Assembly: GCA_950097015.1 (NCBI GenBank)
Contig: CATNEN010000038.1
Span: 3,183,501-3,247,500, forward strand
From: Macrostomum hystrix
Lineage: Eukaryota; Platyhelminthes; Macrostomidae
Length of the DNA: 64,000 nt
Direction: 5' to 3'
The translations under genes were made by a program, and so were the position numbers. The notes under the pieces were generated by a model. The model was given only the letters and a program-made list of their open reading frames with translations. It ran no database searches and was not told where the DNA came from. This document shows positions 1-13,300 of the stretch, one piece after another; the stretch's first letter is position 1; each line of letters begins with the position of its first letter.

Positions 1-96
1 CTGACCACCAGGAGATATAACTCTAAGTAGGGGGGTCATCTGACTCCAGGAGATATAACTCTAAGTAGGGGGATCATCTGACCCCCAGGAGATTTT
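1..96. repeat. Minisatellite, 38-39 bp unit, cut by the window edge
   Basis: About 2.5 copies of a unit that starts CTGAC, contains GGAGATATAACTCTAAGTAG and ends GATCAT or GGTCAT. Units start at 1, 40 and 78. The array probably continues to the left of the window. Confidence 0.8.
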
Positions 97-239
97 CTAA
101 AAAACAATAAAAATACTTTCTAAAAAACTTTCGTGAAACATTTCAAGTAGTACTAACGGTCACTGAGAACAAAGGCAATGACTAATAAAAGGTGAATTGA
201 CACCAATTAGTGTTAGTGTTTGTAAAAACAAGCGGAGAT

Positions 240-317
240 AAGACAGAGAGAGGACAGGTCATAAGACAGAGAGAGGACAGGTCATAAGACAGAGAGAGGA
301 CAGGTCATAAGACAGAA
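240..317. repeat. Short tandem repeat, 23-bp unit x3
   Basis: Three direct copies of a unit containing AGACAGAGAGAGGACAGG, starting at 241, 264 and 287, plus a partial fourth. The rest of 97-647 holds no gene I can recognise. Confidence 0.8.
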
Positions 318-647
318 ATGTGAAGGTGAGCAGTGATAGCTGGCCCAGTTGATTTCAGTATCAGTTTGTTTTACCTGATACATTGGCCCAACAGATGGCA
401 CAATTGGCTGGTCATTGCAGTGCGATGCATTCACTTTGCTGCTGTTGCAGGCCTTCATAAATTATTTATAACAAATAAAAGAATAGGTAAACTCATATTT
501 TGAAAGTTGTCTTTTCAACTTTCATGACGCCTATTGAAGCAAAAACTGAGCACAAAAAAATTAAACAGGAGGCTAGGTTACGTTGCGAGCTACGCAGAAT
601 TTAAACAAAAGCTGAGTTAGGGTTAAAAAAAATTTAAGAATAAAATA

Positions 648-851
648 CGAGGGCTGTCCCAAAAGTAGTGTTACTTTTGATTATATCTTTTGTTCTGATG
701 GTTCAAATAACGTGATTTTACACAGTCTTATAGCGGCAAGTCTCTTCTTTATATTAATTCAAATCTTTTTTTCTAACAGACTAGGGAAATAGAAGTTATC
801 AACGAAAAACTAACAGGACCTCAAACATAGACTTACAGTAAATCAACAAGC
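648..851 (+). repeat. mariner terminal inverted repeat, left copy
   Basis: Reverse complement of 2226-2434 with a few substitutions and a 6-bp indel near 786. At about 204 bp it is much longer than the roughly 30-bp repeats of classic mariner elements. The distal end of the transposase frame runs into it. Confidence 0.9.
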
Positions 852-2004
852 AAGCAAAAATGACCAACAGTTGAGTGGTTGCGAATATGAAGTTTTCTCG
901 TAGCAATTGAAACGCTCCTCTGCACTCGTCGGTGGGAATGCTTGACTTCTCAACGTAGTCACCGCCGAGCTGAAGGCATTTTTGCCACCGACTGAACAAA
1001 CCGTCAATAGCGTTGGCATAACTCTCGCGTGGAATTTTGTGGAGCAGGACATTCCGCACTGCCTGTTCGAGGTTGTCACGGTTCTCATGAACTTTACCTC
1101 GCAGATGCGACTTCATTAGTGGAAATAAGGCGAAATCTGCTGGCGCCAGATCAGGCGAATACGGTGGATGAGGCAAAATATTAAACTTGAGTCTGCTGAC
1201 AGCCTCGGAGGTCTTCTGTGCAGTATGGGGTCTGGCGTTGTCGTGGTGGAGAAGAAAGGGCTTGATTCCAACCCGACGCTTGTTCCAGATTTCGAACTTC
1301 AATTTTTCAAGGGAAGCAATATAGCACTCGGCATTGATGCTCTTCCCTGGCTCAAGAAATTCGATTGTAAGTGGTCCATTTCTGTCGAAGAACAAAGTCA
1401 GAAGCACCTTTTTGCAGTGAGGCTCTCAACGTGCCTTAACAGGGGGGTCTGAACCCCTGATTGTCCAAACCTTGGACTCCTGTTTGGTGGGGGGATCGAA
1501 GTGAGGCACCCACGTCTCGTCACCAGTAACAACGATTTGCCGAAACGTTTCCCATCCACCATGTTGCCTGACGAGCTCCAGATTCTCCTGGCACACTCGC
1601 TGCCGCTGCTCTTTCAGGTCTGGTGTCAGAAGGCGTGGAATCCAGCGAGCACTCCGCTTCACATAATCCATGCTGGTGAGACTTCGATGAACCGTTGATC
1701 GCGGAGTATTTAGCCTGTCAGCAATCTCTCTGATCGTCATTCGTGCGTCCTCATCAAGAAGATCCAGGATAGCGTCAGCCAGGACGTCAGAGTCTCGAAC
1801 ATGAGGGCGACCTGTCCTGAGCTGATCAGCAAGGTCCGTCCTTCCCGCTCGAAACTGTTCTATCCAACAATAGATGGTCATTTTACTGACCGCGCAAGAC
1901 CCATGAGCTGATGAAAGTTGCCCATGAATCTCGGCTGCACTGTGCCCCGTCTTCCAAAGGGTGTAAATCACACTCCTCTGGGCAAAACTTGAATGCACAT
2001 CCAT
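799..2004 (-). pseudogene. mariner transposase, D,D34D, interrupted by one TGA
   Basis: The frame starts at ATG 2004 (MDVHSSFAQR) and runs to a stop at 799. The N-terminal half has a helix-turn-helix region. The catalytic acidic residues are visible: D in VVTGDETW, D in HHDNARPH, and D in SPDLAPADF. Exactly 34 residues separate the second and third, which is the mariner D,D34D signature. A single TGA at 1426-1428 interrupts the frame between PVKAR and EPHCKK, and the frame is otherwise continuous. An ATG further upstream in the same frame (2055) is possible, but MDVHSS is a more typical mariner start. The last 17 or so codons lie inside the terminal inverted repeat, so the functional C-terminus is uncertain. 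Unless the TGA is read through, the copy is inactive. Confidence 0.9.
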
Positions 2005-2225
2005 GATCTTTAGCACAGCAAGAAATGAGAACAAAAATGCTCGTACTGAAGCCAAGTCCCAGTGAGAGATATGAAGATTTCATTCCATCTTTTCCAGAGA
2101 CAACTTTCAAATTATAACTTCATTATGATTTTTCCAGAGACATATCTTTGTCGCAGATTGAGAAATTCAGAAATTTTGGTTGAAAGAGTGACCTCAGTCG
2201 AAAGCACTTTCGTAGCATTCCGATA

Positions 2226-2434
2226 GCTTGTTGATTTACTGTAAGTCTATGTTTGAGGTCCTGTTAGTTTTTCGTTGATAACTTCTATTCCTATTTCCCT
2301 AGTCTGTTAGAAAAAAGATTTGAATTAATATAAAGAAGAGACTTGCCGCTATAAGACTGTGTCAAATCACGTTATTTGAACCATCAGAACAAAAGATATA
2401 ATCAAAAGTAACACTACTTTTGGGACAGCCCTCG
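2226..2434 (-). repeat. mariner terminal inverted repeat, right copy
   Basis: Pairs with 648-851 and ends ...GACAGCCCTCG before the flanking TA. The similarity of the two copies suggests the insertion is not ancient. Confidence 0.9.
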
Positions 2435-3057
2435 TAGTTCAGTTTAGCGTAGAAACTTTGTAATCACACCAGCTTAGAAAATGCATTAAATTTCTTATAC
2501 ATTCGAGATCACAGAAGAAGACAAAAAGAGAAGAGAGAGAGAGAGAATAAAGAGATCATATAATTGTAACTCAGCGAACAGCAAAGGAAGCAAGCGAGGG
2601 CGTGGGAGAACGGCAGAACGAGCTAAACAATTTCCCTGGATTAAAAAAGATAAGAGAAGATAACAGCGCTGAAGGACAAATAGACCACCCCCCTCCGAAC
2701 TCAACAACGAAGCAACCCAGTGAGTTCTTATCGGCTAGAAGGAAAAAGCAAACACGAATTCAGTGTTGAAATTGCTACCCAAAGCTTCGGCCTTGAATTG
2801 CTGTATTCGTTATAATATGCACATTTACGCTAGCAATAAATTAATGAGGCCAAATGCAGCCAAATAGACTCACAGTCAAAGCCGATTGATCAGATTGCCG
2901 AATTAAAACTCGGCCGGCAAACTCCGGGCCGGGTAGCCACTGAACGGATGGCACAATGCTGATCGAGCTGCACATCAGATTGTCCTGTTGGGGTTCAAGT
3001 AAAATTATCATTTTACGTTTTGTTAACGACTTTTATAAGGTAGCACAAACATCACAA
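2435..3057. other. Non-coding stretch with a purine-rich tract
   Basis: Contains a GA-rich tract around 2515-2550. No convincing gene on either strand. The integrin transmembrane/cytoplasmic exon was looked for here (GFFKR-like motif) and not found. Confidence 0.6.
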
Positions 3058-3396
3058 GCTGGGGGTCGGTTATCGCGTCTGCCTCTCGCACCACGGTCCC
3101 TGAGTTCGATTCCACGGCGAGGCCACATTTATTTGGGTAGCAGCCGCGGAGAGAAGACTTGAGGGCTTGTCGTGCAATTTACGCCCTTAAGGGCCAACCT
3201 CCAAGGTACACTGCCTGACGATGAGAAAGTCAGGGCAGATGTACACACCTGTGTGAGCGTATGCCTGTGTACAGTACCTGTGTGCGTGTGTGCTCAGGAG
3301 TCAGCGAAATGGGCAGAATTGCCTCTTCGCTGGCTGCGGGTCTAGTGTCACCAAATGATGTGCCATTGCCCGCAGCCCTCCTGCAATTATTATTAA
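3058..3396 (+). mobile_element. tRNA-derived SINE, family 1, copy 1
   Basis: The head resembles a tRNA gene with a B-box-like GAGTTCGATTCC at about 3100. The body contains GATGAGAAAGTCAGGGCAG and an ACACACC/TGTGTGAGCG segment. The tail ends in a run of ATT. Copies of the same family occur in reverse orientation at 9234-9580, 23841-24162 and 24827-25054, which defines it as dispersed. The stretch 3397-3763 to its right holds nothing I recognise. Confidence 0.85.
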
Positions 3397-3763
3397 GCAC
3401 ATGTACATTTTGATGCCCTTACTTGGAGAAATTCTAACATAACTCTAACAAAACATAACTCTCGTACTCTACAATTTAGCTGAAGCTCGTGTGTCTACCT
3501 GTTCTAGCTAAATTCTAGATTCAGAGCTCCATGCTTAAGGTCATGGTCACAGATAATGTCCTATAAACCGATTCGAACTCCAGATCTCTCCGTAATAAGT
3601 CCGGAGCCCTCCAAAAAATGAAACACTGGCAAATCCCATAGCATTCTTGGAAATCTCAAAACACATTCAAATTCTAAAATGCAGTCAAATCCCTAAGCGA
3701 ATTCCCCTACAACACTTGACACTAAATAATCCCATTTAGGAGCAGTCAACTAAAACAGCTGAC

Positions 3764-4336
3764 CTCAATGAAGGTGAACTGATAGGCCACGGTGGCAAAG
3801 GTGAGTTGCAGCGGCTCCACCCGGGATGACAACTCGCCCAGTTGGCATAGCAACGGTAAACAGCGAGAATTAGCGCACGAATAAGTGTAATCGAAGCGGT
3901 GCTGCCGACTGCAGCGGTCACTGGGATTGGTCCTGTTGGCCAGGAGGGGAGGCGGCAGGTTGTCAAGGCGGACATTGTCCGACACATTCACTAGCGAGTA
4001 GTCCAAGAGTTTGGATCTGCCGGACTGCCTGCAGCTGTCAACGTCGTCCGGCTTCAGCCGCAGCGGATTCCTGATGGCCTCCAGCTGGGCGGCGTTGCAC
4101 GTCACCGAGGTCCGCCGACGATCGCCGCTGCCAGCAGAGGCGGCGGTGTGCTGAATGTAGGGCGCAGTCTGCAGGTACATGAGGTATTTGCCGTGCACCT
4201 CGCCAGGCAGCGGTGCTGTCTCTATTGGCCAGTGAATGAGCAGGTAGCTGCTGGGCAGGTAGGCGGCAGCCCGGTTAGCCAAGGTCACGTAAAGCTCCGG
4301 TAGGCGTCTGGGCGAGGTCAGCTTGTACAAGGAGCC
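3764..4336 (-). CDS. Integrin alpha exon 13: calf-2
   Basis: 191 codons in phase 0. Acceptor CTTGTCTCCAG, donor GTCAGC (non-ideal). Encodes GSLYKLTSPRRLPELYVTLA, then SSYLLIHWPIETAPLPG and KYLMYLQTAPY, matching the calf-2 pattern (N-x-G-P-S...L-x-I-x-W-P...LLYL). Later come SVTCNAAQLEAIRNPLRL and SCANSRCLPLLCQLGEL, the conserved Cys pair before the membrane. If the donor is not used, the frame ends four codons later at a TGA. The transmembrane exon is not seen to the left. Confidence 0.9.
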
Positions 4337-7300
4337 CTGGAGACAAGAGATGGAGGGCGAATATTTTATAGGCGATGCTATTTCCCCCTTGTGGAAAGAA
4401 GGGGAATCACTTTTGGATTACAATATTACAATGACCTAAAAAATTACTTAGTAATCTTGTTATTTTAAGAAAAAAAATTATGCAATTTGATCGCGCACCT
4501 GAAATGCGTTGAATCCGAGTAGGGTCTGATTCTGATAGCCCAAACTGGCACTAAACTCGGCCTGCATCGATATCGACAGCACCGTGCGAACTCGAAGCTG
4601 AGTTTTCCAGGTGGCCGCGCTGTCCGGTGTGAGTTCGCTTGAACTGCGGAGCACATTAGATAAGGGGGTTGCAACAGTTCTAGACCATAGACTATAAATT
4701 GTTATTGCGTATTGCATTGCCTAGTAAAGAAGACAAATAAATATAGGAAATTGTAGCCAGATAGACATTAACCATAGACAATTAGTAGCCTGATAAACTA
4801 TTAACCATAGACAATTAGTAGCCTGATAAACTATTAACCATAGACAATTAGTAGCCTGATATACTATTAACCATAAACAATTATTAGCCTGATATACTAT
4901 TAACCATAGACAATTAGTAGCCAGCTGGACTATAATTGATACAAAATATTAGTCTCATCAACAATCCCGAACCTAATCGCTCAGTAAAAAGCCCCAGAGC
5001 TTACGTAATGACGGTAAACTGAAAATTGACGCTGCCGATGTCGCACCGGACGGACTGGGGCTTGAACAGCAGCCGAACCTGGGTTTCACTAGCGACCAGA
5101 CTGCCCAGCAGCACCTTGTCCTGGGCGGACGACTGGAAATGATAAAGGTGAAACAAAATAATGAAAGGAGTGAATTTAATATTAGTAACCGAAATCGCAT
5201 CACAATGTCCCCAAGATCCCACCAAAAAGTCACTCCCAGATCCCATCATAGACACTCCCAGATCCCATCAAAGACACTCCCAGATCCCATCAAAGACACT
5301 CCCAGATCCCATCATAGACACTCCCAGATCCCATCATAAACACTCCCAGATCCCATCATAGACACTCCCAGATCCCATCATAGACACTCCCAGATCCCAT
5401 CAAAGACACTCCCAGATCCCATCATAGACACTCCCAGATCCGATCATAGACACTCCCAGATCCCATCAAAGACACTCCCAGATCCCATCAAAGGCACTCC
5501 CAGATCCGATCATAGACACTCCCAGATCCGATCATAGACACTCCCAGATCCCATCATAGACACTCCCAGATCCCATCAAAGACACTCCCAGATCCCATCA
5601 AAGGCACTCCCAGATCCGATCATAGACACTCCCAGATCCGATCATAGACACTCCCAGATCCCATCAAAGACACTCCCAGATCCCATCAAAGGCACTCCCA
5701 GATCCCATCAAAGACACTCCCAGATCCCATCAAAGGCACTCCCAGATCCGATCATAGACACTCCCAGATCCGATCATAGACACTCCCAGATCCCATCATA
5801 GACACTCCCAGATCCCATCAAAGACACTCCCAGATCCCATCAAAGGCACTCCCAGATCCGATCATAGACACTCCCAGATCCGATCATAGACACTCCCAGA
5901 TCCCATCAAAGACACTCCCAGATCCCATCAAAGGCACTCCCAGATCCCATCATAAAGACACTCCCAGATCCCATCATAAAGACACTCCCAGATCCCATTA
6001 TAGACACTCCCAGATCCCATCATAGACACTCCCAGATCCCATCATAAAGACACTCCCAGATCCCATCATAAAGACACTCCCAGATCCCATCATAAAGACA
6101 CTCCCAGATCCCATCATAAAGACACTCCCAGATCCCATTATAGACACTCCCAGATCCCATCATAGACACTCCCAGATCCCATCATAAAGACACTCCCAGA
6201 TCCCATTATAGAGACACTCCTTTTCTAAAAAACTCAGTTATCAAGATAAAAAACTGTTTTTTAGTTACTGCTCAACTAAAATGTTTTTCTAGTCTAAATA
6301 GAACCTAGTCTAACGTCAATATCATTATTATCTCCTTTAGATACTTAGCTCAGAACTTTACTCAGAGCTTTAGTGAGACTTTTATGCAGCTTAAATTGCG
6401 CGCTAATCGATTAATTATTAATTAGTTCGTTCCTTGGTTAGTAGCGTGCGACTCAAGGGCAGAATGAAAATAATTAAGCCAAGGCGTCACACACACACAG
6501 GATGAGAAAATGTCGAGGCACTATCAAGTGTCTGCATTACGTCGAAGAAATTTCGCGCAAAAAAAACTTTCCATTGAAAATATTCTTGCGGGGCTTCAAC
6601 TGAAAGCTAAATGAAAGCCAACCATCTAACAATTAGAGATAAGAATAACTGTGTCCAAAGGGTGTGTCCGCTGTATTGCTTCATATAAATCTACTTTAAT
6701 TAGCTGGTCAAGCGAGTTGCGGAGGCTAAACAAGAACTGGCCCCTCACAACCCCGAGGGCGCAATTTAAACTGACCTGCACTTAAGCCGAAAATATTTGT
6801 TTGTTAGTCAGCAGAACCGAAATGTGTCAAGGACAGACTGACAGACTGCACAAAATATAATAGAACTGGCGTGACGAGCTCTGCTCATTAATTTCTGCGT
6901 GCTTTAAAACCCCTTTTCACTTCTTCCCCTTTTTAGTTTCGTATTAAAGACAGGAATGATTCAAAGGAATTACAGTGCAACAGACGGAACTGACAGACTA
7001 GATATTAGACTACTAGACTAAACAAGGGGAAAGGAGAGAAGGTAGAAAGAGTGGGCAGTGTGGAGGAGAGGGGGTAGAAAGAGTGGGCAGTGTGGAGGAG
7101 AGGGGGTAGAAAGAGTGGGCAGTGTGGAGGAGAGGGGGTAGAAAGAGTGGGCAGTGTGGAGGAGAGGGGGGTAGAAAGAGTGGGCAGTGTGGAGGAGAGG
7201 GGGTAGAAAGAGTGGGCAGTGTGGAGGAGAGGGGGTAGAAAGAGTGGGCAGTGTGGAGGAGAGGGGGTAGAAAGAGTGGGCAGTGTGGAGGAGAGGGGGT

Positions 7301-10300
7301 AGAAAGAGTGGGCAGTGTGGAGGAGAGGGGGGTAGAAAGAGTGGGCAGTGTGGAGGAGAGGGGGTAGAAAGAGTGGGCAGTGTGGAGGAGAGGGGGTAGA
7401 AAGAGTGGGCAGTGTGGAGGAGAGGGGGTAGAAAGAGTGGGCAGTGTGGAGGAGAGGGGGTAGAAAGAGTGGGCAGTGTGGAGGAGAGGGGGTAGAAAGA
7501 GTGGGCAGTGTGGAGGAGAGGGGGTAGAAAGAGTGGGCAGTGTGGAGGAGAGGGGGTAGAAAGAGTGGGCAGTGTGGAGGAGAGGGGGTAGAAAGAGTGG
7601 GCAGTGTGGAGGAGAGGGGGTAGAAAGAGTGGGCAGTGTGGAGGAGAGGGGGTAGAAAGAGTGGGCAGTGTGGAGGAGAGGGGGTAGAAAGAGTGGCTAG
7701 AGCTGGGGTTGGCAGTTGGGTTGAAAAAAGAGAGCTCAATAACAATTCGGATGTCAAAAAATACGTCGAGATAAAAAAAATAGACAAAATCATCAGGACC
7801 CCGATGGGATGGGGATTTCGGGAAGTGCCAGCCGCCGCAATATTTCATCGGCAGGGGAGCAGTAAAGCGGGGATCAGACAGGAGCGATTGGGGAACAGAA
7901 TTCTGAGGCAGCATAAAAATCGCAGATGCATTGAGGGACAGGGCAAGGAGACACAGGAAAAGCAATTGACAGGGTCAAACGCAAGCACTCAAACAGCTCT
8001 ACGCCTCCCCCGCTGAGCACACTGAGCACAGTGTGCTCAACGCCATTTTCTGATTACGTAACCTCGATGAGTCGCTGACTGAAATTTCAATGCGGAGAAC
8101 TCACCGCCACTGAGGAGGAAGGAGACAGGAGGGGAGATGAGAGAGGGCAGAACTGTAGGTCTGTTTTTTAAATCGAAAAACCAGGGAGCATATTTAGCTA
8201 GAAACCTAGGATTCCACCCCAGACGGGGATAAAAAAGTGCCACACACAGATACCTGACTGGGCAGGGGCATCCGCTGCCCCATCGACTCCCTAATTGGCA
8301 TAACGTGTTTCGCCTCGAGTCTCCCGACCCCGGAGGCGGCTGGCGACCAGTGGGAAGAAAGAAAGTATAAAAAATCGTCTACTGCGTCCCAATAAATCCC
8401 TTGAGGGGGTCGAAACAATCCAAAGCCGCCTTCTGCCCATTTTGCTGAGATCTGGGAAAAAAAGAAACACAATTCTGAAAAACTGCGTCCACAACAGGAG
8501 ACAAAAGCCAGCGCAAAGGCAGTTTTATTTACGATAGGAAATTAAGGCGCATTGGGTTACAGAGGCGGTCATTGCAGCTAGCTAATAGTCTGTTCAAGCA
8601 GCAATGCGCGACCCCATTGTTCAGCTGGGCGGAATTAACTAGCGAGAAAAACTTGCCTGATTGACAGATATGAGGACAGGACTGGACAGGACAGGAGAGG
8701 AGAGAACGGAACAGGATGGGATTGGACAGGACAGGACAGGACAGGACAGGACAGGACAGGACAGGATAGGACAGGACAGGACAGGATAGGACAGGACAGG
8801 ACAGGACAGGATAGGATAGGACAGGACAGGATAGGACAGGACAGGATAGGATAGGATAGGACAGGACAGGACAGGATAGGACAGGACAGGACAGGACAGG
8901 ACAGGACAGGACAGGACAGGACAGGACAGAAGCAGACAACGTAGATCAGTCAGCAGCAGTGGAAGGACTCACCACAGTGACAGACTGAAAGCCGGCGCCG
9001 ACGCCGCTTTGCACAGCGCCACCGACCAGGGCGAGAGCGGCCGAGTCAAACTGCAGGCGCAGGTAGACATTGTAGGCAGGCTCGCCGTCTGAGGCGACCC
9101 GGCAGAGCAGCTCCAGAGCCCTGTCCGAGTCATCGGTGATGAGCAGCTCTGGCTCCTGACTGGCCGGATCGCTGAGTAAGGCGGAGTTTCACAGTTTGAA
9201 AAAAATATAGTACGACTGCAGATATAGACTCATGTAATAATAATAATTGCAGGAGGACTGCGGGCAATGGCACATCATTTGGTGACACTAGATCTGCAGC
9301 CAGCGAGGAGGCAATTCTGCCCATTTCTCTGACTCCTGAGCACACACGCACACAGGTACCACGCTCACACAGGTGCGTACATCTGCCCTGACTTTCTCAT
9401 CGTCAGGCAGTGTACACTCACTGTGCTTTGGAGGTTGGCCCTCAATGGCGTAAATTGCACGACAAGCCCTACCAAGCCTTCTCTCCGCTGCTGCGCCCCA
9501 AATAAATGGGGCCTCGCCGCCGAATCGAACTCAGGGACCTTGGCGTTAACCGCTCTGCCACACCCCTCACCCGACCCAGCTAAGACTAATGCATTAGCTA
9601 TTGGCATTATCTGTACTGAAAAATATCCCCTCCAATATCCTACAGCCTGAGTTTATCCCTTTCAGCAAGATCCCAGATCTTCTCATCCGACTTTCAGACC
9701 CCCTTTGAGCTAGAGAAAAAAGTTAATTACAGTCTCAAAGCCAGCAGAGCCTGTAGCGCTATTCGGTAAGGTTAATCACAGCTTAGTTCCCACAAGTATA
9801 AATTATATAATAGGCCTTGCATTAACTAACAAAACTCTACATGAGTTCAATCAGTTTAAGAGGCTTGTACATGTTACGGACTCACCGGGTGGCATTTGAT
9901 TGACAGGTCACAGTCAGCCGGGTGAGGCAGCGAATTCCAGCGCAGCCGTGATCCCACGGTATCTGCCAGTGTCAACAGTGAGGTGGGGGAGGCGGCAATC
10001 ACAATAATCACGTGATCAACAACATCAGTCACGTGACTGATTAATTAAATGAAAAGCCTGACAAGATAGATAGGAAATTCTGTTTCACTACGCGAGGAGC
10101 CCTCGAGGCGATTGAGAACAAAATGTGAGAATAAAAAATTACAGTGAGGCTATGCTCAACTATATTTTTTTCTCGCCCGCCAGCAAGTTCCGTTCTAACT
10201 TCCGCGTCGCTTTAGATCGTATCCGCGAGTATAAGAATTACATGTATTCAATGAATCTAAGACACACACACACAGATGTGATGTCAGCGATATTAAAAGG

Positions 10301-13300
10301 CGGCTCACATACGCCATAATGCTTGTAGGAAATAAAAAATCACCGCACAGAGGAGGGAAGAATTATTGATTCTAGGAAATGGATCTCGCGAGGAGGGAGG
10401 GGTGGCTAGGGTTGATGGAGATAGGAGAGGGAATTGATGACAAGCACAAATGCCGACAGAAATAGCTGAAACTGGACAGAGATGACAAACAAATGCTTTA
10501 CTTTGCGATGGGATTATAGGCAAGATGGGATGGGGAAATACGATTGTACAAGGCAGCTCGGATTGAATACAACCCGATGAGATAGTAGGAACAGCCAGCC
10601 AGAAGTGGTGTCAGAGGACACCCTAATGAGACAGGCAGAAGTGGTGTCAGATTACACCACAATGAGACAGGCAGAAGTAGTGTCTGAGGACACCCAGTGA
10701 GACAGGCAGAAGTAGTGTCTGAGGACACCCAGTGAGACAGGCAGAAGTGGTGTCTGAGGACACCCAGTGAGACAGGCAGAAGTGGTGTCTGAGGACACCC
10801 AGTGAGACAGGCAGAAGTGGTGTCAGAGTACACCACAATGAGACAGGCAGAAGTGGTGTCAGAGTACACCACAATGAGACAGGCAGAAGTGGTGTCTGAG
10901 GACACCCTAATGAGACAGGCAGAAGTGGTGTCAGAGTACACCAAAATGAGACAGGCAGAAGTGGTGTCTGAGTACACCACAATGAGACAGGCAGAAGTGG
11001 TGTCTGAGGACACCCTAATGAGACAGGCAGAAGTGGTGTCACAGTACACCCCAATGAGACAGGCAGAAGTGGTGTCTGAGGACACCCAGTGAGACAGGCA
11101 GAAGTGGTGTCTGAGGACACCCAGTGAGACAGGCAGAAGTGGTGTCTGAGGAGACCACAATGAGACAGGCAGAAGTGGTGTCAGAGGACAAAAGTGAGAA
11201 AGTGATTTATAACATCAAGAAGTGACGCCCAGAATTACGCCGTGCTTGAACCAGATGGAAATCAAATAAGAGTTTCGTGAACTGTGAGACAGCTGTGATA
11301 AGGCCCACAATGAAAAAAGTGCACACAGGGGCCAAGTCACGATCAGGATAAAGTCCAATCATTCAATCACATCCTTCTAGGCTAATCTGTCGTGAGAGTA
11401 TTATAATAACTACATAATACTAGGCAGCTTGAGGGAAATGAGTTCTGGAGTCCTTAGTCTCGCATCCAAATAATTGTTTGACTGCCGTGAAAAGGACATA
11501 TTATAAATAGGATACCGTAGCAAATTGTTCTTATTGACAATATCTTTTTATAACAAAACCGAAAATGTATCTTTAAATGCCGTGTCAAGTTTTCATAGTC
11601 TTTCAATTGCAATTTTTAGAGGCCAACTTAATGATGATTATGGAAAGTTGGATTATGAGATTGGAGATTCGGGGGCATGAGATTTTAGAAGATGTGAGAT
11701 TTGGGAGATGCTCGATTTGGGATGGGAGATGTTGGATTTGGGATGGGAGATGTTGGATTTGGGATGGGAGATGTTGGATTTGGGATGGGAGATGTTGGAT
11801 TTGGGATGGGAGATGTTGGATTTGGGATGGGAGATGTTGGATTTGGGATGGGAGATGTTGGATTTGGGATGGGAGATGTTGGATTTGGGATGGGAGATGT
11901 TGGATTTGAAAGATGAGGAATTTGGGAGTTGAGGGAGTTGGAATGGGAGATGTTGGCTTTGGGAAATGAGGGATTTGGAAGATGAGGGGATGTGGGATTG
12001 TGGGCTGTGGGATTTGAGAATTTGAGGATGTGGGATTAGGGGGATGTTAGGTATGGAAGACGTAGGATTTGGGGATATGGGATTAGGGGATTTTAAAACG
12101 CTTGCACAGCTGAAATAGGAGATTTTTGCGGCGATGATAATTAGGGAAAGTTAAGTTTGGAGATAGCAAAATTTGGTGGAAGAGAAACGGCCCAGAAATA
12201 ACGACTCGTTAATTTTTGGCATTGAGCCAAAGAGAAAAAAAAGAAACGAAAAAATCTAAGCGAGTAGCGTTAAGAATCTAGATAGATCCCATTAATACGA
12301 GTACATTAACGGGGAGTATAATCTAACGGGGGTATTATAATTAATTATACAGTCAGAATATGAGGACTAATACGAGCCACACACACATCCATATTCACAC
12401 TGAGTGAGTTTGGAGTTCTTCATTTACCATGACAGAAGGCAAAAGAGATGGGGACCCCGGGGGGGAAGAAGTGGCCGGATAAAAAAGCGGGCTATGGAGA
12501 GCTCAGGACCGATGGGGAGACTCATAGGGGAATACGGTTGAGAATTCCAGGCCCGGTAGGGCAGAGGTTGGAGAATGAGTCAGTGGCTCCGGGATGCTAA
12601 ATAAGGCTCGGAAACAGTTTTTTCTGGGATGTGGGACAGCATGAGCAGAGAACAGGCTTGTGAACGGGCAAAAGAAGAAACGGAGAGAGAGAACAAGAGC
12701 AGAAGCAGAATTTCGGCAAGCTGGCCTGCAAATAGGACTCCGAGAAATAGGGCTCCTTTAAGAAGGTCTGGGGGAGGCCGTCACAAGATTGCTGCTGCTG
12801 ATAATGCAGTACAGCACTACTGTTATTTAAAGATTTATTACTAGGCCAGTAACTATTTATTACAACACTGCGCTGTAAAATTATCATGCACTGTTTGGCC
12901 CTATGACTTGCGACTTATTTGACTTCCGTCTGTCACACTGTCTGACTTCCGTCTGTCTCACTGTCTGACTTCCGTCTGTCTCACTGTCTGACTTCCGTCT
13001 GTCTCACTGTCTGACTTCCGTCTGTCTCACTGTCTCACTGTCTGACTTCCGTCTGTCTCACTGTCTCACTGTCTGTCTCACTGTCTGACTTCTATCTGTC
13101 TCTCTGCCTGACTTCCGTTTGTCTCACTGTCTCACTGTCTCACTGTCTGACTTCCGTCTGTCTCACTGTCTGACTTCTATCTGTCTCTCTGCCTGACTTC
13201 CGTCTTTCTCACTGTCTGACTTCTGCCTGTACTGTCTAGTGTGTCTTACAGTATGGTCTGACTTCCGTCCGTCTCACGACTTACCCAAGAATCGTTTACC

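Larger units (their letters stand above)
648..2434 (-). mobile_element. mariner-type DNA transposon with long terminal inverted repeats
   Basis: A 1787-bp element flanked by TA on both sides (646-647 and 2435-2436), the target-site duplication expected of Tc1/mariner elements. Both ends carry matching inverted repeats of about 205 bp starting CGAGGGCTGTCCCAAAAGTA. Between them, on the minus strand, lies a mariner transposase reading frame broken by one in-frame stop. It lies to the left of the last integrin exon found, so it is either in the gene's final intron or just downstream of the gene. Confidence 0.93.

Noticed and set aside
1-3740. Integrin transmembrane and GFFKR-tail exon
   Set aside because: No hydrophobic stretch followed by a G-F-F-K-R-like motif on the minus strand; assumed to lie outside the window.
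7005-7965. Minus-strand 262- and 315-residue frames, the second with a signal-peptide-like start
   Set aside because: Most of it is the 32-bp minisatellite. The N-terminal part is unique intron DNA, and exons 10 and 11 join in phase without it.
10802-11160. Repetitive frames RQAEVVSEYT and SDTTSACLI
   Set aside because: 35/36-bp minisatellite in intron 8.
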